Below are positions 27,696 through 36,054 of a DNA stretch of 64,000 nt, piece after piece. Below the pieces are notes generated by a model, which was not told the origin of the DNA, ran no database searches, and worked only from the letters and a program-made list of their open reading frames with translations. This stretch comes from Sedimenticola thiotaurini (GTDB lineage: Bacteria; Pseudomonadota; Gammaproteobacteria; Chromatiales; Chromatiaceae): contig NZ_CP011412.1 in NCBI RefSeq assembly GCF_001007875.1, forward strand, positions 682,001 to 746,000, in the 5' to 3' direction. Numbering within the stretch: position 1 is the first letter of the stretch; each line of letters begins with the position of its first letter. Made by a program: the position numbers and the translations under genes.

Positions 27696-29030
27696 GTGAA
27701 CGGGTTACAGGATAAGGTACGACAGGCGGGCGTTGTGGGTGCTGGTGGAGCCGGCTTTCCCTGCTACGTCAAAATTGCCACGCAGGCGGATCTGTTGATC
27801 GCCAACGGCGCCGAGTGTGAACCGCTGCTCAACAAGGATCAGGTGGTGATCCAGCAGTTCACCGAGGAGTTGCTGGGGGGCATGAAGTTGCTGATGGAGC
27901 ATATCGGCGCCCGCCGCGCTGTTTTGTGCATCAAGGAGAAACATCAGGATTCGATCAATCATATCAAGCCGTTGTTACCGGCCGATATGGATCTGAAGAT
28001 CATGCCCAATGTCTATCCTGCCGGTGATGAGTATGAACTGGTGTACGAAGTGACCGGGCAGCGCATTCCGGCGGGCGGCTTACCCAAGGATGTGGGGGTG
28101 CTGGTGCAGAATGTGGAGACACTGATGAATGTGTATGCCGCATCCCGTGACAAACCGGTGACCCATACCATGTTAACGGTGCATGGAGAGGTGGAGCGTC
28201 CGTTTACCGCCTGGTTACCCATCGGCATGTCCTACGCGGATGTGCTGCAACTGGCGGGCGCCATAAGCTGTCAATCGCCGGTGATTATCGAAGGTGGTGC
28301 CATGATGGGTTCGATCGAGCGGGATCTCTCCACGCCCATTACGGCCATGACCAGCGGCCTGTTGGTGATGCCGGCGGAGTCCCACCTGGTGGTCCGGAAA
28401 TCGGAATCGGAACAGGCCTTCAGGCGGATCGGTAAATCGGCCTGTGACCAGTGCACCCTGTGCACAGAGATGTGTCCGCGCTATCTGTTGGGCTACCCGA
28501 TTCAGCCACATCTGGTGATGCGTTCCTTACTGACCACGGACCCCCTGAGTGAAACGCTGTCGCTGTATGCCCAGGCCTGTTGTGAATGTAATGTATGTTC
28601 ACTCTGGTCCTGTCCGGAACAACTCAACCCCTGCGCAGTCTGTGCGGCCACCAAACGGGATCTGAAAGCCAATGATATGTGGCAGACGGCACAACAGCTG
28701 CAGGAACAGACCCGGCCGGTCCACGGTATGCGTGAGTATCGGGGCGTGCCTACCGAGCGTCTGGTCAAGCGTCTGGGCCTATACGAATATGACCATCGGA
28801 GTGCGCCCTGGCTGGATGTTAAGGATGTTCCCGAGCGGGTGACCATCTCACTGCATGCGCGCATGGGTGCCCGACCGGCGCCCACGGTCAAAGTGGGTGA
28901 CAAGGTGAAAATGGGTGACGTGATTGCGGCACCACCTGAAGATGCCATGGGAGTGCCTTTACACGCCAGCATCACTGGTACGGTGGTTGGGATTGGTGAA
29001 ATGATTGAAATTGAGCGCGGCGGAAACTGA
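27696..29030 (+). CDS. pduS: PduS-like microcompartment cobalamin reductase (RnfC-type iron-sulfur flavoprotein)
   Basis: 444 residues from a GTG start. The N-terminus has the RnfC/complex I 51-kDa fold (VVGAGGAGFPCYVK, then ANGAECEPLLNKDQ, typical of FMN/NADH binding). An SLBB-type region lies in the middle. Two [4Fe-4S] motifs follow, CDQCTLCTEMCP near residue 250 and CCECNVCSLWSCP near residue 290. The C-terminal barrel-sandwich segment contains VKVGDKVKMGDVIA. PduS reduces cob(III)alamin to support adenosyltransfer and sits in the propanediol compartment. Its presence in a Eut operon, 17 bp after eutL, is unusual. Confidence 0.92.
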   Translation: MNGLQDKVRQAGVVGAGGAGFPCYVKIATQADLLIANGAECEPLLNKDQVVIQQFTEELLGGMKLLMEHIGARRAVLCIKEKHQDSINHIKPLLPADMDLKIMPNVYPAGDEYELVYEVTGQRIPAGGLPKDVGVLVQNVETLMNVYAASRDKPVTHTMLTVHGEVERPFTAWLPIGMSYADVLQLAGAISCQSPVIIEGGAMMGSIERDLSTPITAMTSGLLVMPAESHLVVRKSESEQAFRRIGKSACDQCTLCTEMCPRYLLGYPIQPHLVMRSLLTTDPLSETLSLYAQACCECNVCSLWSCPEQLNPCAVCAATKRDLKANDMWQTAQQLQEQTRPVHGMREYRGVPTERLVKRLGLYEYDHRSAPWLDVKDVPERVTISLHARMGARPAPTVKVGDKVKMGDVIAAPPEDAMGVPLHASITGTVVGIGEMIEIERGGN

Positions 29031-29032
29031 TT

Positions 29033-29587
29033 ATGGGTAAAAAAAGCGCTATCGGTATGATCGAGATGAACTCCATTGCCAAGGGTTACGCAGTGGGGGA
29101 TGCCATGTTGAAAGCGGCCGATGTGGAGATACTGTTTAACCGAACCATCTGTCCGGGAAAGTTTATGGTGATGGTGGCCGGTGATGTGGCAGCGGTGGAG
29201 TCGGCCATGGATGCGGGCCTGCATCTGGGTAGCGAAACCATTGTGGATGAACTGGTGATACCCAACGTGCACCCTTCGGTGTTTGGGGCCATCAGCGGAA
29301 CCCGGGTGATAGAGAAGACCGCAGCGCTGGGGATTATTGAAACATTCTCGGTCGCATCCATTATCGAGGCGGCCGATGCGGCGGTGAAGGCGGCCAATGT
29401 GGAGCTGATTGATGTTCACCTGGCCATGGCCATTGGCGGCAAGGGGTATGCCACCCTGACCGGCGATGTGGCCGCGGTAACCGCCGCTGTGGATGCCGGT
29501 ACCGATTTTATACGGGCCAAGGGCGTGCTGGTGGAGAAGGTCGTGATACCGCAACCCCGGGAAGAGATACTGCGGGACAGGGTCTGA
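29033..29587 (+). CDS. pduT: PduT-like trimeric shell protein with Fe-S pore (BMC-T)
   Basis: 184 residues of two tandem BMC domains (IGMIEMNSIAKGYAVGDAMLKAADVEI, then LGIIETFSVASIIEAADAAVKAANVEL). Cys40 in RTICPGKF matches the Cys of Salmonella PduT that holds a [4Fe-4S] cluster in the trimer pore. PduT is thought to pass electrons across the shell and to partner PduS. It begins 2 bp after the pduS stop. The following 53 bp up to the convergent TRAP gene hold an inverted repeat (GGCCTG/CAGGCC) but no clear U-run. Confidence 0.93.
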   Translation: MGKKSAIGMIEMNSIAKGYAVGDAMLKAADVEILFNRTICPGKFMVMVAGDVAAVESAMDAGLHLGSETIVDELVIPNVHPSVFGAISGTRVIEKTAALGIIETFSVASIIEAADAAVKAANVELIDVHLAMAIGGKGYATLTGDVAAVTAAVDAGTDFIRAKGVLVEKVVIPQPREEILRDRV

Positions 29588-29640
29588 TCTGGCCTGTTGC
29601 GACTGGCCGGGCGATCAGGCCCTGAACGTACCGCCGTCGT

Positions 29641-30945
29641 TTACCACTTCCCGACCACGTAACCCAGCTGCTCCGGCAACCAGAGGGCAATCCCCGGAAT
29701 CAGCATCACCAGCAACAGGCTGCAAGCCATGGCGGCGATGAAGATCATGGCCCAGCCCAGGGTGTGTTCCAGCCGGACATTGGCGATCCGGGTGGTCACC
29801 ATCAGATTGACCGCTACCGGTGGTGTGAACTGACCGATAGCGATATTCATGGCCAGCAGAATACCGAACCAGATCGGGTTCCAGCCGAAGTGGTTCATCA
29901 TCGGCAGAATGATCGGGATCAGGATCAGGTAGATCGATACCGCATCCAGCAGCATTCCGGCAATCAGTACCAGAATCATCACCAGGCCCAGCAATACCCA
30001 ACTGCTATCTGACAAAGAGAGTAATCCTTCCGCCAGATGCTGGAAGGTACCGAGGGTGGTACCTGCCCAGGCAAAGATGCCCGCCAGCGCAATAATGAAC
30101 ATCACCACACCCGAGGTGACCGCCGCTTCGGTCATCAGATTAAACAGGTTGCCGAAGCTCAGGTTTCGGTAGATGACGCTGCCTACGATCACGCCGTATG
30201 TGACCGCCACCACCGCCGCTTCGGTAGGGGTGAAGAGTCCGGAACGCAGGCCACCCAGAATAATGACCGGAGCAAACAGCGCGGGCAAGGCCGCCTTGAA
30301 GCTGGGCCAGAACGGCGGCCGCTCAGATACCTCGGGATTCTCCCAGCCAAATTTCCGGGACAGGTACAGAGCCGGCACCAGCAGGGAAGCGCCGGCCAGA
30401 ATGCCGGGGAACAGTCCGGCGGCAAACAGGGCCCGCAGATCCACGCCTGGTACCACGATGGAGTAGAGAATCAGCGCAATCGACGGTGGAATCAGAATCG
30501 CGGTTGATGAAGAGGCGGCGATCAGCGAGACGGAGAAGGGGGGTGGATAACCCGCCTTACGCATACTGGGTAGCATCACCATGGCCACGGCCGCCGCATC
30601 CGCCGGGCCGGAACCACTCATACCACCCATGATCAGGCAGACCAGCACGGTGACCACCGCCAATCCGCCATGCCGTGGACCGATCACCGACTGGGCGAAA
30701 CGGACCAGGCTGGCCGCTACCCCGGCGCGTTCAAAAATCAGCCCGGTAAGAATGAACAGGGGGATGGCGATCAGGGGATACTTGGCGACGCTGTTGTAGG
30801 TGTTGGTTCCCAGTGTCGCTAGCATGTCCGGGGAGAGTCCGGCCAGAATGCCGACCACACCGCCAAAGCCCAGTGCAATGGCCACCGGCATGCCCAGCAG
30901 CAGTGACAGCAGAAAGCTGCCGATCATCAGCAGATCAGGACTCAT
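29641..30945 (-). CDS. TRAP transporter large permease subunit (DctM family)
   Basis: 434 residues with about 12 membrane segments, typical of DctM (SFLLSLLLGMPVAIALGFGG at the start; MGGMSGSGPADAAAVAMVMLPSM; SSSTAILIPPSIALILYSIV; NIAIGQFTPPVAVNLMV near the end). It overlaps the small permease gene by 11 bp. It belongs to the classical C4-dicarboxylate-type branch, unlike the longer DctM at 7363-8784. It is convergent with the eut operon, so a functional link to ethanolamine is not indicated. Confidence 0.93.
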   Translation of the reverse strand: MSPDLLMIGSFLLSLLLGMPVAIALGFGGVVGILAGLSPDMLATLGTNTYNSVAKYPLIAIPLFILTGLIFERAGVAASLVRFAQSVIGPRHGGLAVVTVLVCLIMGGMSGSGPADAAAVAMVMLPSMRKAGYPPPFSVSLIAASSSTAILIPPSIALILYSIVVPGVDLRALFAAGLFPGILAGASLLVPALYLSRKFGWENPEVSERPPFWPSFKAALPALFAPVIILGGLRSGLFTPTEAAVVAVTYGVIVGSVIYRNLSFGNLFNLMTEAAVTSGVVMFIIALAGIFAWAGTTLGTFQHLAEGLLSLSDSSWVLLGLVMILVLIAGMLLDAVSIYLILIPIILPMMNHFGWNPIWFGILLAMNIAIGQFTPPVAVNLMVTTRIANVRLEHTLGWAMIFIAAMACSLLLVMLIPGIALWLPEQLGYVVGKW

Positions 30946-31429
30946 GGATCACCGCCGGACCATCTTTGCCTTGCAGACGATCACGCAGATTCTGTGTCAT
31001 GCGGATCATGATGGCCCCCGACAGCAGCGGCAGCCAGATAACATATATCCAGTTCGGTAGTCCCAGACCGGGAGAGAGGGACTCCCACTGGTATTCCTCC
31101 AGGGCGAACTTGCCCCCATACCAGCAGGTCACCCCCATCACAACCATCCCGGCCAGCCACTGCAGTACAAAGACGGTTTTCCTTGCGCCGACCGGCAGGT
31201 GGTGTTCGATTAATTCAATACGGATATGCTGATTATGGCGCGAGGCCACCGCAGCTCCCGCGAAGGTCAGAATTACCAGAAAGAAGACCGAAAACTCCTC
31301 GGTGAATGCAAATGAGGCGTCTGTGGCGTAACGAATAATCACATTGCCCAGACTGATCAGACAGATAGCAATCAAAGAGAGGCTTGCCAACCAGGCCTCG
31401 GGCCTGAACTTGGGGGGACGGACAGACAT
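30935..31429 (-). CDS. TRAP transporter small permease subunit (DctQ family)
   Basis: 164 residues with four hydrophobic helices. The TEEFSVFFLVILTFAGAAVASRHNQHIRIELIEHHLP segment is the DctQ family signature. It lies between the binding-protein gene (61 bp upstream) and the large permease gene (overlap 11 bp), so all three form one operon read on the minus strand. Confidence 0.93.
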   Translation of the reverse strand: MSVRPPKFRPEAWLASLSLIAICLISLGNVIIRYATDASFAFTEEFSVFFLVILTFAGAAVASRHNQHIRIELIEHHLPVGARKTVFVLQWLAGMVVMGVTCWYGGKFALEEYQWESLSPGLGLPNWIYVIWLPLLSGAIMIRMTQNLRDRLQGKDGPAVIHES

Positions 31430-31489
31430 GGTAACTCCGGTACAGACAACGACGCCCGCCGGATGGCGGGCGTCAACACAGTCTTATAT

Positions 31490-32503
31490 TTATTTATTGC
31501 GATTGGCGATGGCGTCCTGGGCCTTCCTCACCAGCTCTTCACCGATGCGCGGCGCCCACTTCTCATAAACCGAAGCAGTGGCTGCCACGAAGGCTGCATG
31601 CTGCTCAGGTGTCAGGTCGGTGACCTTTACGCCACGCTCCTTGATCTTCGCCAGGGTGTCGTTCAACTCGGCGCGGGATTTCTCAATCTCCCATTTACCG
31701 GCATCAATCGCGGCCTGCTTCAGCAGCGCCTGATCTTCCGGGCTGAACTGTTGCCAGACCCGGTTGCTGACGGCAAATACCAGCGGATCGGCCATGTAGT
31801 GCCAGCGGGTCAGGTATTTCTGTCCGACCTGATCAATACGGGCCACGTTAAACACCGACAGCGGGTTCTCCTGGCCATCCACCGCACCGGTGGTCAGGGC
31901 CGGCTTGGCGTCTGCCCAGCTCATCTGGGTGGGGTTGGCGCCCAGGGCGGTAAAGGTGTCCTGGAACAGGGGCGAGCCCACCACGCGGATCTTCAGACCC
32001 TGCAGATCTTCCGGCTTGGTGATCTCCCGTTTGGAGTTGGAGAGCTCCCGGAAACCGTTCTCACCCCAGGCGAGGGGGGTTACGCCGCGCTTCTCAATGG
32101 CTGCAAATACCGCTTCTCCGGCCTCACCCTGAGTGATGGCATCAATGGCGCTGTGATCCGGCATCAGGAAGGGCAGGGAGAAGAGATTCAGCTCCGGTAC
32201 CTGGGGAGACCAGTTGATGGTGGAGCCAACAGCCATATCGATCAGACCGGAACGCATGGCAGAGAACTCCTTGGTCTGGTCACCGGAGACCAGCTGGGAG
32301 TTACTGTAGATCTTCATGTTGATGCGTCCTTCCGAACGCTCTTTAACCAGCTCTACCCATTTATCGGCAGCCTGCCCCCAGGGAAATGCCGAGGGGAGTA
32401 CAGTAGAGACCGTGTATTCTGATTTGTATTCAGCGCTGGCGCTGGCGCTGAACAGCAAAGTGGCGGCCACGGCGGCCATGAAGGTGCGACGTTTCAGCAT
32501 CAT
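31490..32503 (-). CDS. TRAP transporter solute-binding protein (DctP family)
   Basis: 337 residues with a Sec signal peptide (MMLKRRTFMAAVAATLLFSASASA). The mature protein carries SERSEGRINMKIYSNSQL near residue 55, GLKIRVVGSPLFQDTFTALGANPTQM with the ligand-clamping Arg, and WADAKPALTTGAVDGQENP. It delivers an organic acid to the DctQ/DctM permease. The ligand is undetermined; the C4-dicarboxylate branch is the nearest family. Confidence 0.93.
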   Translation of the reverse strand: MMLKRRTFMAAVAATLLFSASASAEYKSEYTVSTVLPSAFPWGQAADKWVELVKERSEGRINMKIYSNSQLVSGDQTKEFSAMRSGLIDMAVGSTINWSPQVPELNLFSLPFLMPDHSAIDAITQGEAGEAVFAAIEKRGVTPLAWGENGFRELSNSKREITKPEDLQGLKIRVVGSPLFQDTFTALGANPTQMSWADAKPALTTGAVDGQENPLSVFNVARIDQVGQKYLTRWHYMADPLVFAVSNRVWQQFSPEDQALLKQAAIDAGKWEIEKSRAELNDTLAKIKERGVKVTDLTPEQHAAFVAATASVYEKWAPRIGEELVRKAQDAIANRNK

Positions 32504-32856
32504 ATCTTCCTTTAGTTGATCTTTGAGTTATGGAGGCAGTAATACCCGGGGGCGCTGACTGCAACTGCCAATTATAGAAGGCTAATTCATGGCGACGCAA
32601 AATTAATCGGTAATCCGTTAACTATTAGTCGAAATATTCCTCTTTCTGCGATTTGGCCAGCCCTACCGGCCACCCGGATCTGTGAATGAGCGATCGCTTG
32701 AAGGGGAATTTGCAGATTATTATCAGGGGAATCGGTCAGCCATGTTGGACGCGCAGCAGACGCCCCGAAGACCCGCCAGGTGGCATAAGGTCAACTGGTT
32801 TAGTCAAAAGAAACCCCGCCGGGGCGGGGTCAGAGGTCTCAGAAACCACTGTTTCT
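32504..32856. other. Intergenic region upstream of the second TRAP operon
   Basis: 353 bp holding the presumed promoter of the minus-strand TRAP operon near 32504-32660 and the terminator of the PEP-CTERM gene at 32805-32831. Short frames here show no protein-family features. No operator could be identified. Confidence 0.5.
32805..32831 (-). terminator. Rho-independent terminator of the PEP-CTERM gene
   Basis: Read on the minus strand, ACCCCGC, a four-base loop, GCGGGGT and then TTTCTTTT form a strong G/C hairpin with a U-rich tail, 26 bp after the stop of the gene at 32857-33543. Confidence 0.75.
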
Positions 32857-33543
32857 TCAGCGCCGCGCCAGGGGTCTCCGCAGTCCGATGACGCCCAGGC
32901 CAAGCGTCAACAGCAGCAGGGTACCCGGTGTCGGCACGCTGTTGAGACACTCCGGCAATGAGGGGTTGGTCGCACAGATCGACAACTGGCCGGTAAAGCC
33001 GATGTTGTTGAAGTCAACCTGACCATTCGAACCGGTCAAAACGGCGTTGACGAATTGCACCTTGGAGGAAAAACTCAGTGCGTAATTCTGTGCGCTTAAC
33101 GGTGTACTGTCGTTGAACGGGCCTGGCTCCTGGTAACCGCCAAGGAATGGATTGATCACATCCAGTGCGCCGACCAACTGCATGGTGGTATCGAAGAAGG
33201 TAAACGCAATGTTGTCCACATCGTAACCCTCGCCCCAATAATTCCAGAAGTGCAGGGTAGTCAGGTCGTATTCGGTGCCGAAATCAAAATCCAGTTCCAG
33301 GCTTCCACCATTTACCCAGACATGGGTGGATTGTGTGTGAAACTCCTCCGTGGTTGCCGAGGCTGCATCAATCACACTGGCTAATGAGTCGGCAGTCGAG
33401 CGGTTGGCAAATGGCTCTGCAGCCATGCTGGATCCCAAAGCTACAGTGATATTTGAATGGTTGAGGTAAATTGCCTGCACATTTCCCGCGAAACATGTGG
33501 TCAGCAACAGGGTGACAGCAAGTAGTTTGTGGGTGAGATTCAT
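32857..33543 (-). CDS. PEP-CTERM-type exported protein
   Basis: 228 residues. A Sec signal peptide (MNLTHKLLAVTLLLTTCFAGNVQA) leads into a beta-rich domain (SLELDFDFGTEYDLTTLHFWNYWGEG). The chain ends in a sorting signal of the PEP-CTERM form: PTPGTLLLLTLGLGVIGLRR, i.e. a Pro motif, a hydrophobic helix and an Arg cluster. Such proteins are processed by an exosortase and released to the surface or matrix. No exosortase is in the window, and the function of the domain is unknown. Confidence 0.85.
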   Translation of the reverse strand: MNLTHKLLAVTLLLTTCFAGNVQAIYLNHSNITVALGSSMAAEPFANRSTADSLASVIDAASATTEEFHTQSTHVWVNGGSLELDFDFGTEYDLTTLHFWNYWGEGYDVDNIAFTFFDTTMQLVGALDVINPFLGGYQEPGPFNDSTPLSAQNYALSFSSKVQFVNAVLTGSNGQVDFNNIGFTGQLSICATNPSLPECLNSVPTPGTLLLLTLGLGVIGLRRPLARR

Positions 33544-33866
33544 TCTTGCAAGTCCTCTGTGAGGGTTATCAGTAGACTGCTTGAATTACGAAAAAAAAGT
33601 AAGCAAGAATGAGTCGATGGATTCTCTTATCGTGGAATAACAGTCTCTTAGGTGAACTTGTCGATGGGAGTAGCTGCCGAGGTGTAAATAATACTGACAA
33701 ATATACTCGGGAATTAGCTGTATCAGTGGTTACGCCATGCAGGTATGGCGGCAACTCCCTGAAGCGGCTGGTCAGGATAGGCAGCGATGCACTGGATTAT
33801 CCTGCGTGCTGGCTATATCGGTTTAGTTGAGTGTCAATTGCCAGGATACTTGCAACTTTGCCCACC
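33544..33866. other. Intergenic region before the AT-rich accessory island
   Basis: 323 bp upstream of the minus-strand PEP-CTERM gene, including its promoter region. A 73-codon frame at 33609-33830 has no recognisable family or ribosome site. Base composition shifts to AT-rich from about here to 40 kb. Confidence 0.45.
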
Positions 33867-33950
33867 AGGTAACAAAGAGCACAAGCAGAACGACGGGGGT
33901 GGTATTCGTCGGTGCGCTACCTCCCGCTGTTCATTTTCTGAATGTTATCT
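33867..33950. repeat. attC-like site 1 (integron cassette recombination site)
   Basis: About 84 bp with attC architecture. The inner core is GGTAACAAAG (33868-33877), the L''-like box CAAGCAG (33882-33888), and an imperfect inverted interior follows (CGGGGGTGG against CTACCTCCCG). The L'-like box is CGCTGTTCA (about 33925-33933) and the outer core ATGTTATCT (33942-33950), with G at 33944 as the expected crossover base. It shares TAACAAAG, AAGCAG and CGCTGTT with the site at 39694-39771. It lies 18 bp before the GNAT gene, as expected at a cassette junction. Only a fold prediction could confirm it. Confidence 0.5.
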
Positions 33951-33968
33951 TTTTAGAAGAGTTTTCGT

Positions 33969-34457
33969 ATGAGAATAAGAGAAGCAACTGAAAAAGACTG
34001 GGTGTTGATATGGCCAATCTTTCACGAAATTGTCAAAGCAGGCGAGACCTATGCGTACCGGCCTTCCACCACTATCGAACAGGGGAAGAAGATATGGATC
34101 GACGCTCCAAGGAAGACATACGTCTTGGAAGAGAATGGAGACATAGTCGGAACCTATTATTTAAAAACCAATCAAGAAGGGCCCGGAAGCCATGTTTGTA
34201 ATTGCGGCTATATGGTTTCGTCACAAGCAAGAGGGCGAGGGCTGGCAACTATCATGTGTGAGCACTCGCAGAAAATGGCATTAGAGCTTGGTTACAAGGC
34301 CATGCAATTTAATTTTGTCGCCTCAAGCAACGAGGGCGCGGTTCATTTGTGGAGCAAACTAGGATTCGAGATTGTAGGTAGGCTACCAAAAGCCTTTAAC
34401 CATCCAGAGAAAGGGCTTGTCGATGCGTTGGTTATGTATAAGTGGCTAGAAAACTAG
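33969..34457 (+). CDS. GNAT family N-acetyltransferase
   Basis: 162 residues of the GNAT fold. The acetyl-CoA pyrophosphate loop is SSQARGRGLATIM (about residues 77-89), preceded by the beta-4 strand SHVCNCGYMV. The C-terminal half is FNFVASSNEGAVHLWSKLGFEIVGRLPKAF, as in phosphinothricin/amino-acid acetyltransferase-like members. The substrate is unknown. Small GNAT genes are frequent integron-cassette cargo, and this one sits 18 bp after an attC-like site. Composition is more AT-rich than the core genes. Confidence 0.88.
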   Translation: MRIREATEKDWVLIWPIFHEIVKAGETYAYRPSTTIEQGKKIWIDAPRKTYVLEENGDIVGTYYLKTNQEGPGSHVCNCGYMVSSQARGRGLATIMCEHSQKMALELGYKAMQFNFVASSNEGAVHLWSKLGFEIVGRLPKAFNHPEKGLVDALVMYKWLEN

Positions 34458-34692
34458 TATGCCCTGATCAACAGGTAGCGACATCAAGTTGTGACCCACC
34501 TAGTGGCTATTCGACAGGTTTTTCGGTTGATAAACCGCGAAAAATTAAGGAATATACTTCGATAGCTTGAGTGCATAAGTCTGGATTTATTCCTTAGAAT
34601 ACAACTATAAGAAAATTATAAGTCCCAATATTTAATTATGCGTGCGTGCTGCAATATTCATTTATACGAGCATGGGAGACGCATAATCAAAT
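34458..34692. other. AT-rich gap between GNAT gene and insertion sequence
   Basis: No gene is seen. A palindromic hairpin lies at 34519-34544 (TTTTTCGGTT, loop, AACCG-CG-AAAAA), with no U-run after it on the plus strand. A complete attC site for the GNAT gene was looked for and not found; if it existed, the insertion sequence would have entered its far end. Confidence 0.5.
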
Positions 34693-34695
34693 TAC

Positions 34696-34708
34696 ATGGA
34701 CCCAACCC
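34696..34708 (+). repeat. Subterminal inverted repeat of the insertion sequence (transposase-downstream end)
   Basis: ATGGACCCAACCC. It pairs with the repeat at 36042-36054 with one mismatch, defining the element. Confidence 0.8.
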
Positions 34709-34953
34709 GGTGTTGTAAAGGACTATTTATGATGGAAAACAGGTCACGACTGCACACTTACATACGGCCTATCGATGGCGCTTTGAAGCCGCCTGACCCT
34801 GATGGAAACCGCACTCTTCCACCTCATCTGTTAGTCGGCTGTGCTTTGGTGGCAAGCCCGCTGATTAGCCAGGTTCTGCAAGAGCCGGTCTGACCTGTGA
34901 AACCATCACGCAATCATCTTACGCGTCGTCTGGGTGAGGAAACCTCCTACTGC
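34709..34953 (-). ncRNA. Candidate bridge RNA region of the IS110-family element
   Basis: About 245 bp with no coding frame, between the transposase stop and the inverted repeat. In IS110-family elements a structured bridge RNA made from the non-coding end pairs with both target and donor DNA. In the IS1111 subgroup this region lies downstream of the transposase gene, as here. The sequence contains several short self-complementary segments, but I did not fold it. This is a positional assignment. Confidence 0.4.
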
Positions 34954-35970
34954 TTATGCTGCGGGTTGATACGTGGTGCCGCGAGCCATCAACGCCCAGA
35001 GGATACGGGCATTTTTATTCGCCAAAGCAACACAAACCCGATTAAAGCCGCGGCGTGCAATGAGTTCCCGCAACCAGCGGCTTCTAGGATCATCTCTATC
35101 CCGACTATAACGGAGCACCGCTCGGGCTCCGCGAATCAGGAGTGTGCGCAAATAGGTATTGCCCCGTTTACTGATACCGAGGAGTCGGGGTTGGCCGCCA
35201 CTGGAGTGTTGTCGCGGAACCAATCCGATCCAGGCGGCGAGTTGTCGGCCATTGCGGAACGTGCTTGCATCACCGACGGCGGAAACTATGGCGGTAGCTG
35301 TCATCGGCCCAACACCATTTACGCCTGCCAGTCGTTTACACAAAGGATTGTTCTGAAAAACCCTGCCGATGCGTTGATCGTATTGACAGATTCGCCTATC
35401 CAAATCACGCAGTTGTTCAATCTGGTCGGCAATAAGTTCTCGGGTCAGCATGGAGAGATCATTCCGGGCCTTCTCAAGGGCATCGCTTATGCGGGCGTTG
35501 AAGGCAGCGTGGCTCAGGGGGAAGGAGACGCTGTACTCACGCAGCAATCCACGGGTTTGGTTGATCAGGGCAGTACGAACTCTAATAAGCCGTTCTCTGA
35601 TGCGATGAATGGCCTGTATGTCCTGCTGCTCAACAGACTTAGTGGACACAAAACGCATGTTAGGCCGAGTAACCGCTTCACAGATGGCCTCGGCATCGTT
35701 GTAGTCGTTCTTGTTTGTTTTTACGTAAGGCTTTACATGCTGGGGACTCATCTGGCGGAGCTCATGGCCAAGAGATTCGAGTTGACGCGCCCAATAGCTG
35801 GCACTACTACAGGCCTCTATACCAATAGTACAGCTTGGCAGAGTCGCGAAGAAAGGACGAAGCTGTTTGCGGTTCAGTCGCTTTTTCAGGACAGTATGGC
35901 CATGCTGATCTACAGCATGCACTTGAAATACATCCTTGGCGAGATCGATGACGATAGTCTGAATATTCAT
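34954..35970 (-). CDS. IS110-family transposase (DEDD, IS1111 subgroup)
   Basis: 338 residues, complete. The N-terminal RuvC-like DEDD domain shows Asp9 (IVIDLAKD), Glu52 (GIEAC) and Asp89/Asp92 (KNDYNDAEA). The C-terminal Transposase_20 domain contains LAGVNGVGPMTATAIVSAVGD and the conserved Ser-bearing SSGGQPRLLGISKRGN. The enzyme inserts and excises the element with guide-RNA pairing. The frame is intact, so the element may be active. The opposite-strand frame at 34897-36066 is a shadow of this gene. Confidence 0.96.
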   Translation of the reverse strand: MNIQTIVIDLAKDVFQVHAVDQHGHTVLKKRLNRKQLRPFFATLPSCTIGIEACSSASYWARQLESLGHELRQMSPQHVKPYVKTNKNDYNDAEAICEAVTRPNMRFVSTKSVEQQDIQAIHRIRERLIRVRTALINQTRGLLREYSVSFPLSHAAFNARISDALEKARNDLSMLTRELIADQIEQLRDLDRRICQYDQRIGRVFQNNPLCKRLAGVNGVGPMTATAIVSAVGDASTFRNGRQLAAWIGLVPRQHSSGGQPRLLGISKRGNTYLRTLLIRGARAVLRYSRDRDDPRSRWLRELIARRGFNRVCVALANKNARILWALMARGTTYQPAA

Positions 35971-36041
35971 AAAGGACCCTCTAGTCAGATAGCGAGAAAA
36001 TGTCTTCTTAATGGTGGTTCAATCTATACCCACTTTGAAGA

Positions 36042-36054
36042 GGGATGGGTCCAT
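36042..36054 (-). repeat. Subterminal inverted repeat of the insertion sequence (transposase-upstream end)
   Basis: GGGATGGGTCCAT, the reverse complement of the repeat at 34696-34708 apart from one base. It lies 8 bp before the GTTAGA core that borders hamA. Confidence 0.8.

Noticed and set aside
34458-34692. attC site belonging to the GNAT gene
   Set aside because: The core expected from its upstream junction (AGATAAC) is not present; only a palindromic hairpin was found.
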